DNA from: Enoplolaimus lenunculus
Taxonomy: Eukaryota; Nematoda; Enoplea; Enoplida; Thoracostomopsidae
Length of the DNA stretch: 64,000 bases
Direction of reading: 5' to 3'
Assembly: GCA_030248215.1 (NCBI GenBank)
Contig: JASANG010000935.1
Location: 62,001-126,000, forward strand
Each line of letters starts with the position of its first letter. The stretch's first letter is position 1. Shown here one piece after another: positions 12,158 through 24,800 of the stretch. Both the position numbers and the translations under genes were made by a program. The notes beneath the pieces were generated by a model, which was given only the letters and a program-made list of their open reading frames with translations, was not told the origin of the DNA and made no database searches.

Positions 12158-12540
12158 GGCCAATGTATAGAACAGGACCGTAAACAGGGATATAATCATA
12201 TTCCTACGCCTAAGCCTAAGACTTCGCGCAAGGATTAGCTTATACCTAAGCTTAAGTATATGCCTAAGCACAAATGTACACTGCAAAAAAGGGTAAGTCA
12301 AATTGACTCTCTCCGAAAAAACGATCTACGGGAGAGTCAAATTCGACTCCCCATAGTCAAATTCTGCTCGCTGAATTGCACGGTTGACTCTGGCGGAGCG
12401 ACTCTGACTCAGTTTGTGTAGTCCCGTAGAGCCTGTTTCGAAAAAAGTCCAATTTGACTCACCATTTTTTACAGTGTAGTCTAAAGCTTAAGCTTAGTCT
12501 ATTGCACTCCCGCAGAAAAAACGTTCCGCCGCTGATTTTT
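12158..12540 (-). mobile_element. MITE-A copy 7, interrupted by MITE-C
   Basis: Left end GGCCAATGTATAGAACAGG and right subterminal block GTCTAAAGCTTAAGCTTAGT are separated by a MITE-C at 12279-12476, so C jumped after A. Confidence 0.8.
12279..12476. mobile_element. MITE-C copy 2 (nested)
   Basis: TA flanks at 12277-12278 and 12477-12478; both hairpin arms present. Confidence 0.85.
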
Positions 12541-13015
12541 TAAAAGTACAAAAAATACTGAATGATGTCGAAAGTTTACATGACAACACCCAGAATAAAC
12601 GTGCTCCTGGAGGTATACACATTTGAGGAACTTAGACCGTTTCAGCCTGGGATGTGAAAAAAATTCCGGTTTCAATACCATTCCAAAGCTTGCAGAGACA
12701 ATGCTTAAAAATTTGGTTTTTCGGTTAATTTTACTAACTTTGAATTACTAAGTTTAAGCAGATTGCGCAGTAAAATTTCACATCATCAAAATGAAAAATA
12801 GCGGTACAGAACCCGTACTAAATTTTGGGCCTCTAGTGATAACTTTAAATCGAGACTGTCGACTCGACTCAGACTTACAAATTTGTTAAAATTTTTCACC
12901 CTGTAAAAATCTATGTTTTTTCTTGCATGTCATTGGCTCAGTATCCGTGTTTCAGCAACACAGATACTGTCGTCCAATGAACGTCATAACAGGTCCATAG
13001 GTTAAACCAAAAATG

Positions 13016-13114
13016 TTAGCTGCTCCGTCTTAGGGAAATTTTCAACTTTGCTTGTAAGTCATCTAAAACGCTTGTATGCCATTTCTGAAAAATGTTTAGA
13101 CCCTCTAGCAAGGT
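13016..13114. mobile_element. MITE-H fragment
   Basis: Contains AAATTTTCAACTTTGCTTGT and AAAACGCTTGTATGCC; see the full copy at 27147-27308. Confidence 0.6.
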
Positions 13115-13116
13115 TA

Positions 13117-13569
13117 CAGTAGTGACCCGAATAAGAGGGCGGGGACTGAAATTTATTTCGTCTCTCCAGAGGGTACTCCACCTGTTATTTGTTTGCGTAC
13201 TGTTATTTATTTTTAACCCACGCTCCGAAACCCTTCGTTACTGATATATATCCGGTGCTGCAATTATCCGTTGAATTAAACGTATATTTATTTGTCTTGT
13301 GTCAATAGCTTGAGCGATAATGCAAGGATGTACTTAGGAATGTACTTTCAAAGCATAAGTACGTTTTAAAGTCTCGCACTCACCTTTATTTGGTCCTGCA
13401 TTCGTTAATGCGCTACAACTAGAGATAATTGACAATTATGGACTCTGATTAGGGTTTAGGAACTCTATCCGCATACGGGCTCTTATTAGGGATACGGACT
13501 CCTATTGATTGGGACTTAAAATTGGAACCCCCCTCTCTCGTTACTCCCCTCTTATTCGGGTCACTACAG
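13117..13569. mobile_element. MITE-B copy 4
   Basis: Left end CAGTAGTGACCCGAATAAG, right end CTTATTCGGGTCACTACAG, TA flanks. Lies 79 nt beyond the CSPP1-like stop codon. Confidence 0.8.
13385..13390 (-). promoter_or_regulatory. Possible poly(A) signal of CSPP1-like gene inside MITE-B
   Basis: The first AATAAA on the minus strand after the CSPP1-like stop lies here, about 260 nt downstream and inside a MITE-B copy. No AATAAA or ATTAAA occurs between the stop and the element. Its use as the real signal is inference. Confidence 0.3.
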
Positions 13570-13647
13570 TAGCTAGCTACAGGCCTGGTGCTAATACAGA
13601 TAAGTAACCATATAGAATTTAGTTTTGTCTTGACTGCTGAATAATAT

Positions 13648-14549
13648 TCATTTTCTGCCACTCTTTATAGTCGCTAAGCTGGCGCGTTGATTTTTCGCTG
13701 CTCGCAGTTGTCTCATGCGTTCGGCATAACTTTCAACCACATCATCACAACTGCCAAATTCTGCGTATTCTTGTTTTTTTCTCACCGCCGGCCCCACTAC
13801 GACCCCATCCGAGCTTCCAAAATTTGAATCTCGCTTCGAATTCAACACCGGCATTGAATGACGGTCGCGCGGTGAACCATAACCAGGGCTCGAACCCTCG
13901 CTACTGCCACGAGTATGCGGTCCGCGACCGACACGGCGGAAATCTGAACGCGCCATTCGGCCACCGGCGCCAGGTCGCGCCGGCAAACTAGTCCTACTTA
14001 GTACGCTTGAATACATAGGCGCTGTGCCATTAGGCTTATTTTGAGCGTAATATGATATAGAATCATTTCTGCCACGATACAGCAATTCTGGATCAGCGTA
14101 CGGATCTTCACGAGACGGCCTCGGTCGCGGTTCAAATCCAATGCCACGCCTTGCAACTGGCCGCCCGTCTCGGCCATAAGGTGGCGGGACATTTTGTGCA
14201 TCTTCAACATTGTTCACTCCGCCCATCGATGCGTTGTCAACAAGCCGCGCGACATTTTGCGCATCTTCAGCAAGTGAGGCGCCAATACCGTTTTGTTCGA
14301 TTGCTGCTGATTGGTTAATTTTTACCGTTGAGCGTGATGATGAATCGATATGTGTTCGACTGCTGCTATTGGCTAATTCGTCTCGCTCAATTTCGTCTGA
14401 AGCGCGTATCCATTGGCTGCTCGCTTGAGATGGCTGTTTTAAGCTGAGCCGCGACATACCTGATTGGCCCGCGCCGTCGCCTCCTGATGGCACAAGGCCG
14501 CCACCGTCGCGTTTGCGGGGCGCTGAATTTGAACGTTTTTGTCGTCCCC
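13648..14549 (-). CDS. CSPP1: CSPP1-like exon 7 (C terminus, stop)
   Basis: Acceptor CATATTTTCAG then GGRQKRSNSAPRKRD. Basic, glycine/serine/arginine-rich, ending in DDVVESYAERMRQLRAAKN, which resembles the LRVRNEERMRRLNEF segment of CSPP1. TGA at 13648-13650. GC content is clearly higher than in the flanking DNA. Confidence 0.75.
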
Positions 14550-17500
14550 CTGAAAATATGAGGCAAATAATCTTCACTGATATTTGTAAATACCTCAACC
14601 AATGATTACAAATTCGATATCTGAACGTCGTATTTTACATCTAAACTGAGTGTAGCCCGTATGCCCAGTTAGTAATAGGTTTTCAAACAAGCGAACTGTC
14701 AAAGTTGCGTTTCTAAAAATGTTAATGAAATTATGAAATATCGATAGCAAAAATGAGCTACAATGTAAAAGAATAGGGCCGTAACAGTAGTTATAAGCAT
14801 ATTCTTAAGCCTAAGCCTAACCTTTATACTAAGCGTACAAAGAGCTTATACCAAAGCCTAAGCGTGAGCCTAAGCGTAAGGAAGAGCTTACACCTAAGTC
14901 TAAAGCTTAAGCCTAAGCGTAAGAAAGAGCTTATACCTGAGTCTAAAGTTTAAGCCTAAGCGTAAGAAAGAGCTTATACCTGAGTCTAAAGCTTAAGCCT
15001 AAGCGTAAGAAAGAGCTTACACCTGAGTCTAAAGCTTAAGCCTAAGCGTAAGAAAGAGCTTATACCAAAGCCTAAGCTTAAACCTAAGCGTAAGAAAGAG
15101 CTAATAGCCTAAGCAAAGATATCACACATCAAAACTTTCCGCCCCTGGCCTTTACATGGACCGAAAACACCATTATTAATTCCGGATTACTAATACAGGT
15201 TTTTTCAAACAGGCATATATGCTACAACCTGCATCCGGTTTTAAATTTAATTAACATCTGTTCAATCGTAAGTTAATCGGTTTGTACCCTTGGAGTTTGG
15301 GAGCGAAAATCGGTGATTTTGCCAACGGGAAATTGTTTTTTGACGAAACAATGTTATCCCCTTGTTTCGAAGAACCTTTATACCCTTTTGTGTCAATTTT
15401 TCTGTATTTGCAATGATAAAATATTTTGTACAGAAATCTGTTAAACAGATAATGGTTTCAACAAGGGTGTACAACTGGGAACATTGTGTGTACAAAAGAA
15501 TATACCCGGCGGGCTTTGTGGCCTGCGCCCGCCGTTTATAATTTTAACAAGCATGCAAATTCTACGTGTCAAACGGCAACTGCTCCTAAATAAAGGAGGC
15601 GGGTTGGCCAAATCGCAACGCCCGGTTGTATGTTTTGCACCATGCGGAACCCCAAGAATTGCAACCACCATGCATCATGCAATCTTGGATAAACGAACTT
15701 TCTCAGTACAAAATTAAACTCTTTTGTTAAACATGAACAGTACTCGAGGGTTCTCAGAGTCAGCTTAAAGCAAATGTAGCCTAAATTTGGGTCATCTGAG
15801 GTCTTAAATTGCCTGTTCGGCGCATGTAAATAACAGGGGCGGAACGTTTTTCTGTGGGAGTACGAAAGAGTAAGGTTAAGCTTTAGAGTAATTTTTTTTG
15901 CTTGGCTTAGGCTTTAACCTTAGGCTTAGGCTTAAGAATATGCTCATTGTTTCGCTTTGGCTTGGGCTTAGGTTTAGGTGTAGGCTTAGGAATATGCTTA
16001 TAATACTTTTTCGCCCCTGTTCTTTACATTGGCCGCCTGTTCTATTTTTTCGCTCAAACAAGATTGTTGAAAACTGACTAAAAGGGCGTTAATCACAATA
16101 TAACTTGCGTACACCATGTCACAATTTTCTTTGTTCGAAATGTTAACAAAAATGCCTGTGTTACAAATATTGCACTCAGGAAAAGAACATAGACCCAGAT
16201 AAACTGCATGCTAAATTACATTTCTTACAAATATTTGATAGACTACGAAATATTGCAATACTTTATTGCATGCATACAACCGCCGCCAATTTCAGTAGTA
16301 AACTTTTGCATAATTTTGCAAAATTTATCTGTTTAATAGTGCGTTTCGTTTTACTTTTGTCACAATTTTCAGTAGAGAATTTCCGAAATTTCGCTGAAAA
16401 TTAGCGTAAAAGCAAACAACTTCACAATATATTGCAGATATTGGATAAAATTAACTAATTAACCATCATTTTTACTACTTAATTTTGCCTCACCTTCGAC
16501 TCTGGCAAGTTTCGTTGACCTCCGGCTCTGATATTTTTCACCTCCGGTTGCACCCAGATATATTATATATTTATATGTGTGTATGTATATATATGTATAG
16601 ATGTAATGGAAATGCCTATCCTCAAAGAATTTAATTCAACAATTTACTGACTCGAATAAGACGGAGGGGTAATAACGCTCGGGGGGGGGGGTACTTTTTT
16701 TAGGTTAAATCAATCATAGCCTATTCTATATCTGCAATTAAGTTTGTCAACTCCAAGATACTATTATCTTTTCTTGAAGAAGTATACTTAAGTTGAAAAA
16801 GTATATTCTTGAGTCTCAGTGAGAAATGCATAAATGAAAGGTGGGATTTAAATAATATGCGGTGCATTGAAAAATAAATAACCGTACGTAACCAAATAGC
16901 TGAGCGGTTTCTCTTTGTGTGAATAAAATAAATATCAGGCCAATTGTGGTTTAGGCAATGGACATTTAGCAATTGTCGAATATACACCGAAAAATTTTGA
17001 AGTAGAATAACAGTAGAGATATGCCATAAGGGGAACATTAATTGGGCGAATGTTATCGGGGGACAAATCGGCTTACGCGGTTCTTTCCGGGGGAAGATCT
17101 TAGGGAGGAAAATCGACCAAAGCAGATCTTTCCAGACAGAAAAGATCTGACAGGAAAAAATCGGCTTTTACTCATCTTTTTCAGTCGCGAATCAGAATTT
17201 AAAGTCTTCGATCCTCCACTCAGTGTGGACGTGATTGGCTGTTTGATGGCATACATTTGTTAACACAAAACGGTCCAATCAAAATTGCTCGATTCACAAA
17301 GAACCAATCGCCTCTCCTTTAAAATGGTTAGAATGCCACCCAGAATTGGCCCGGAACCTGATTGGTCGAAACGATTTTTAAAATCGTATTGAAGGCATTC
17401 GACTCATGAACAACATGAATTATGCAGTTCATTTTGCAACTGTGCAATTTTGACTTTAACAATTTGTTTTATATGATATAACTCACTATTAATCCACTGC

Positions 17501-20500
17501 AAAATATGGTATGTCAAATTGACTCTCTCCGAAATAGGCTTTACGGTACTACGCAAACTGAGCCAAATTCGACTCCGCCAGCATCAAACGAGCGATTCAT
17601 TCAGTCGCATTTGACTCTGGCGTAGTCGAATTTGACTCAGTTTGTGTAGTCCCGCCGAGCCTATTTTGGGGACAGTCAATTTCACTAAATTGGTTTAATA
17701 ATATATACAGATGTGTTTAGTAAATTGCTAGAAGAATTTTAGCCTCCGTTAGAAATTTTCAACTTTGCTTGTAAGTTATCGAAAACCCTTGTATGCTCCA
17801 CGCTGAAAAATTTTTTAAACCCCCCTTAGCAAGGAGAACCGGCTACTAGTATGCTTAACCCACGGAATTGGTATTTTGAATAGAGGTAAAATAGGTTGAT
17901 CAAATATTCATGCACTACTGTGGCATTGGATTGTTAATGATATGTAAACAACATGGATGCTGGGTCAAATGAAAGCCACAAACGGATTCGCAGGCATGCT
18001 GGGATTATCACTAAGTTGTCATTAATAGATTTATATTCGAATGTTTGATATATATTATTGAAGGGCACCGGATATCTGGATATTCGGATATGAAAAATAT
18101 CCGGATATGTATTCAAAAGAAATGTGCATCCCGATATCCGGATATTCGGATATATCCAGATACTGAGATATCCGCTGGATATCAGAAATTCTATTGTACA
18201 AATAAGTTTTTGGAATACAAATTGCATGGTTAAAACATGCCAAAACTAAGTTTCGCATGATATTTATCGAAATAATGGCTTCGTATTTTTATATTACTTC
18301 AAAATTAACCCAGTGAAAATTTTGCATCGAACACACACCGTCAAATACTAAATTTATTACCTTATATAATGTACCTACCTTACAATTTTCCCCACTCAAG
18401 GTTTTTCTGTAAGAAATTGTATCGCGTCTACATTACACTTTCCCCCCCTGACTTTCGATAGAATCGGAGACAAAACAAATCAATTCAATTTCAGGTGCTT
18501 AACACATTTATTCATTAGTCAGTAGCAATCTTGTAAACCGAATACCCAGAACAATGGAAACAGTTGCATAATAAAAAACTATTTTTAGAATTGTGTGTTT
18601 TACGCTCATAGCATTCAGCTTGTGGGTCAGGAAACTTAATTTCGGATATCCGGATATCGAAAACATAGCCGGATATGGCTAAAACAATGTCGCACTGTGA
18701 AAGTGAAGTAGTATTTATGTTTTCGGAAGAAATATTAACCAAAAACAATAAAATATCAACAAACAAATATTTTCAAAAATAAAACACAACACAACAAAAA
18801 GAACAAGAACAACACCGCATACAGAAACTAGATAATAGTACGAATATTCCAAGCTCAAAAGTGTCTAAAACTGTGAATGCATGCAATGGACGATATTCCG
18901 CCGGATGTGAAGTGAAAATTCCCACGATTACAGGCTGAGCCCCAGATATTCTCACCAAATGCTTTACCTGACGCTGTTGATGACTGAGACGACCCGGAAC
19001 CTGGTCTTCGACTTTCAGTAGATGCTTGTCGTATCAAACGAGACGATTTTACCTGATTGTCTTCGCTGATTTCGTCTAATTTTCCGAACGATACCCTTGA
19101 ACCACCGCCTACAGGTTGTTCAGTTGCCGGTTTGAGTTCAGATTTGGATTTCTCTTGAGCAGCCACTGCTGTTCCTGCTGCTGCTGTTGTTGCTGCTGTT
19201 GCTGCTGCTCGAGCTACCGTAACCTTGTCTTTGTTAGCTGATTGCTCTTGCGATAATCCAGTGGCGTGAATATCGGTGGTCGATGCAACTTTTTCGCATA
19301 CGTTGTACGTTTGATTTGTTCGAACGCTGTCGGATGATTGGTTGATTTTTGTTGTTGGCGATGATGATTGTCCAATCGGAGTTTGCGATGGTTTCGATGA
19401 TGTCACTGCGTCGGTCGTTGATTGGATCGTAGTTCCGCCAGTTGCTGGGTCATCTTCTTTCGATTGTATCGTTGTTTTGCTCGTCGATACCAGAATGCTT
19501 TTGCTTCCTTTCACACTCTGTTCGTCACTCTTAATTGTTGGTTCGGTCGTATCTGCTGCTGCTAACAACGCTTGTGCTCCTTGTTCATCAGTTTTGTTCA
19601 GATCAACAAATGATTTCATTGCTTGCCGAAATTTTAACTTTTTCGACTGAATACTTTGTTGCGACGCATTTACCGTTTGATCAGCGTTAGCCAGATTTTC
19701 TCTAGCTTGACTCCTGTTCACTTCATTGGAATCGCGTTCAGTTGAATTGCTTTGACAACTATCGTCGCGTATAAATTGACTCACAGATGATTTGTCAGTC
19801 ACTCCGGGTTGCTTTTGGGGTTGAACCTCCTGGTGCGTTTTCTGTTCGTATGATACTCTCCTGTTTTCTCTCGGAAACTCATGTTCGACAGTACTATAAT
19901 CTCTATAATCGTACTCTTCCTCGTACCGATACGCCGGCACAATCGTTCGTGTTTTTGTCGATTTTCCACTCACAGGTCTCTCCTGACGGTGATTTATCCT
20001 CCTGGGAACGTCTCTATAGTCATCAGTACCCCAACTGTCACTCCTGGACTCAATTACACCATCATAATATCGCGTTGCCCCACTTTCGTATCCATCGTCT
20101 CCATTGATCACCCACGGAGGTACGCCGTAATTTTCATAATTTTCATCAATTTCGCTATTCGCTCGCGAAAGTCTTCTCATTACCGCCGGAACCGGAGCTG
20201 AAGGCCGTCTCCCTGAAGGACTTGAGACAGGACCGGATATATCCGGACCGTTTTGTTGAGGTCCATGGTTTGCGTAAGGCTTGGCATTTGATGATGTTGT
20301 TGTTATTGTTGTTGTTTTTGCAGGTGCAGACGTAGATGTAAACATGTTTGTGGGCCCCATACCTGATATAATATAACAAGTGAGCAAAAAACACGAAATA
20401 AATAAATAATTTGTGTTAAATTTGACACAATTTCCGTTAATAATAAATTACAAAGCGTCAATCGTTTCTAGCTAGCGAAATTGCACTAGACTATAGTTTA

Positions 20501-21591
20501 TTAGCTGATAGAGTAATGTTAAACACAGACATATTGTAGTTGATATATATGTAAATATGGCCTATGTAATGAACAGCGGCAGGCCCGTTTTGTGTGCGAC
20601 AGCAATAGAGTAAGGTTAAACTTTAGACGAATTTCTTTGCTTTGGCTTAGGCTTAGGCTTATGCTTAGGCTTAGACTTATGCTTAGGCTGAGGTTCAGGC
20701 GTAGGCTTAGGCTTAGGCTTAGGTACGCTTAGGTGTCAGCTCATATATACTGCTGTTAAGGCGCTGTTCAACACATTGGCCGTAAATACCGAACCGAATA
20801 CATAAGAAAGCAAAGAAAGATTTTCTAAAAATACAAAATTATTTAAATTTTATAAAAGCCACAACAAATATATGTGTATATATACCGCAAAAAATGGTGA
20901 GTCAAATTCACTGTCCGAAATAGGTTTTTCCTAACTACGCAAACTGAGTCAAAGTCGACTCCACCAGAGTCAAATTCGAGTCTCACTGAAGCCTATTTCG
21001 GAGAGCGTCAATTTGACTCACCATTTTTGCAGTGTATATATATATTAGTTTACACACGTGCAAGTCTTTACAGCAAAAAACAGCTTTGATTAGCACTTTT
21101 GATGTAAAAAATTTAGTCCTAAAATATAATATTTGAAAATGTTGATAAAGCTGACCAATTGGTGCTTTAGGAATTTCAGACCGCTGGACAAGAACTTAGT
21201 ATATGTTTATATAATTGGGGTCGGAAAGAAAATTGAGCAATAAGACAAAAATTTCTTTTCACGAAAACATGACTATATTATCAAAAACAAAATAATTAGC
21301 GAAAATAAACTTGAAATATTTGATTGACAAGCGTTAAACTTTAAATTCAACGTAAAAAATCGTCAAAAACAACACAGCAACTGTGTACTTTTTGACACAC
21401 TTAAAATATCGTCACGTGTGAATTCGAAGGTCACTTGGAAATTGCGTTGAAGGAAAAAAGAACGACAAGCGAAGGAAAAGCTTAAAATCATCGAAACTGC
21501 AAAAAGTGCATAAATGGAAAACTTAGTAAAAAACCAAAATTGAAAAACACACAAATTAAACATTAAACAGCAAAAATAATAATAATAATAA

Positions 21592-21622
<31 letters not shown>

Positions 21623-21702
21623 AAAAATAATAATAATAATAATAAAAATAATAATAATAATAATAAAAATAATAATAATAATAAAAATATTAATATTAAT
21701 AA

Positions 21703-21733
<31 letters not shown>

Positions 21734-21783
21734 AAAAATAATAATAATAATAATAAAAATAATAATAATAAAAACAATAATAA

Positions 21784-21814
<31 letters not shown>

Positions 21815-24800
21815 AAAAATAATAATAATAATAATAAAAATAATAATAATAATAATAAAAATAATAATAATAATAAAAATATTAATAATAATAATAATAA
21901 TAATAATACAAAAATACTATGAAATTTTTGGTCATTTTTCTTAAAATTGCCTTCAAATTCTGCGCAAGCAATTTTTTGTGATCCCACCTTAAGTTATAAA
22001 TGATATGCCTTCTCCTACATACCCCTGTATGAGCTTCAAAGGGTATCGCCAAGAGTGGATAATGACAAGAGTGTGCAACTCTTGAGCATGCGTTTGGTAC
22101 AAAATGTACCACCGGGCGTTGCGTTTTTGGCCGACCTCCCCTTGTTTAGAGGGAAGTCGATATCACATATATGCCCTTAAATTAAACTATAAGGAGAGCA
22201 TGTATTATGCCCTGCATACATAAAGTTCCATGGTTCGCACCGGTTGTACCCCCCTCTAAATATAAGGGGATGGGCAAAAACGCATCGCGTGCCGGGTACA
22301 TAAATTTTCTACACAGAATGTGCCCAGTTGCACGCTCTTTTTAAATAGCGATTATCCGCTCTTGGTATGGCTAATTTTTAGCACAAAACCCTCGGCTTCA
22401 CAAATAATAAATATATTTATAAGTATAAAATATGTGAGAATTAGAAAAATGTATACGCAAGCAAATCAACAGGACTATGCCTAGTAAACTTGAAAAAAAG
22501 CATAAAATACTTGGCTGCAAAATTTTAGCTAAATTTACTATTCTATTCTCAACCAATGAAAATTAACCCGTACCAGCGGCTCATAGTATATTTGGTCAAT
22601 GTTATTTTAAGCGGAGTAACAGTAGATTAAACGTATTTCTAAGCCTAACGTAAGCCTAAGCGTTGCAAACATGGGTTTTTAAGCCTAAGCCTAAGCAAAA
22701 AGTGTAATCTAGAATCGAAACCTACTCTTCTACGGACACATGAAACCTGGACGCCCCTTGGGCCGTATATTCTATGTTTAAAGGGTTAGTCTAACCAAGA
22801 GTGGATGATGCATACTTCAACAAGACGATGCAACTGGGTACATTCTGTGTAGAAAAAATGTACCCGGCACGCGATGCATTTCTGGCCAACCCCCCCTTAG
22901 TTGGAGGGGTGGGGGGTCAAAAATTTTAGTAAATATTATAAATACGTTGCATTCCCATATGTTCATACTTACTACGTTTATATGTTAAATGGTCAAGCAA
23001 TAAAGTGTGCATTAAAGCTGAAATCGACCCCCCTCCCAATCAAGAGGGGTGATAAGGTGAAAACGCAACGTGTGATGGTACCTTTTGTACCAAACACCGC
23101 CCTGCAAGTTGCACACTCTTGTTTAAGATCATCCACTCTTGATCAATAATTTGGCACAAATATGAGCAAAAAAGCATAGGATTTATTTATAGGACTTCAT
23201 ATTTTAATATTTTCTGGCAGATTTGGTAGACTCAAATGTTTGAATATTAATTTAGCCCCGGAATAACCGTGAAAAAGTGCCCAAAACCGCTATTCGGTAT
23301 TGAATTTTAGCTAATATTTGCTTACCTTGTGCGTTGAATATTTCAACATAACTTGGTTTTCGTTCCCACCATTCCAAATCGTCGCTCAACGAAGATTCGT
23401 TCCGCGACTGCGACTGATGCCCGCTGGACGACACCTGAGAACGGCTTTTCATCGCGTGTAATTTGTTGCGTTGCGCTTGACTCAAATAGTTTGACGCTGC
23501 GTTGAAATTTTCTTCAATTAATTTCTTAAATTAGAAACAAAAATTAATTTTCAAACTAATCTCAGTTTGGATTTATTGGTCAAATCGACTTTGTAAAGTT
23601 GTAAGAATGTATATTTTTCAAATTTTGATTGGTTTACCAATTTTGAGATACGGAATTGCAGAAGTTTGTGAGTTTGCAAAACCAATCATTAACTGGTGAT
23701 AGATGCTATACACATTTAAAAATATGAGTCGTTATCTGCGTTCGTTGTTTTACCTGCCGAATTTGTAGTCGCATTTGAGCTTCAAGCTTTTTTCTTCGTT
23801 CAGCAGCCAATTCTTCAGCCATCCGCCTTTGATACGTTTCGAACCGGAGTCGCTCTTTCTCTTCTTCTTGTCGTTCATTAAGTTTTTCAAGTTCTCGTTG
23901 TCGAGCTTTTGCTTCGATTTGCATCCGCAAATACTGGACATAATCATTTTTGGTTGCAGGACAATTACGCGGAGTACATCGATCGCCTTCAGGCATTACA
24001 GGAGTGACGTATGGCAAACTAGCAGGAGGAGCATACGAGGCTCCTGTTCCGGACGGCACTACTCCGTTTGGTTGTGGCGCTCCTGTAAGTCCAACGCCTG
24101 GATATGTCGCCGAAGCAACTTGAGATATATTTCGAGGCAACGAATTTGAATATACTCCTGTTGTTCCAGAATTGCCAAGTGGTGCTGAAATAGCGTTAAA
24201 ATTATTATTATTAAGATTATTATTTGATATTGAATTTGGGATTTGAGCAGCGTTATGCATTTGATACGCGGTAATTGGTTGGTTTTGCGACGCTATATTT
24301 GGATTGGACAGCACATACGGAAGGCGGTTGCCGGTAGTAGCCAATGAAACATCGTCATTTGCCTGGTAACCGTTGTAGACATTAGGATTCGGTTGATCAA
24401 CGTTTAATTTCGGATGGGCAACTGTAGAATTAGCTAAATTATGCAAATGAGGTAATGTGACTGAACGTGATGCACTATTTTGATTGGCTAAAAATTGTTG
24501 TTGCAGTTGCGGTTGCAGTTGCAGTTGCGGTTGTTGTTGCTGTTGCAATAATTGTTGCGCAACTAAATGTTGCGATTGTTGCTGTTGTTGCAAGAATCGA
24601 TTTTGAACATAACTGTCAAATGCTGGCGATGAATTCAAGCTTGACACTCCTGTGGAACTGTTGTATAAAGTACTTGTTCGTTTTGGCTTTGTAGGATTAC
24701 TAAAATGATCTCCTATCGATATTCCATGATTGTACAGTTTTTGAAGCGTTCGACGGTCGGCAACTACGCGTCCGTTTGCGTCACGGACCGGTGCACCACC

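Noticed and set aside
15441-15717. Open frames of 76-77 codons on both strands
   Set aside because: They coincide with a MITE-F copy; similar frames recur in other MITE-F copies.
19342-20201. Plus-strand frames of about 100 codons
   Set aside because: Shadows of CSPP1-like exon 6, which has phase-consistent splice sites.
21556-21987. 143-codon leucine/phenylalanine frame
   Set aside because: A translation of the AAT microsatellite on the minus strand, not a membrane protein.
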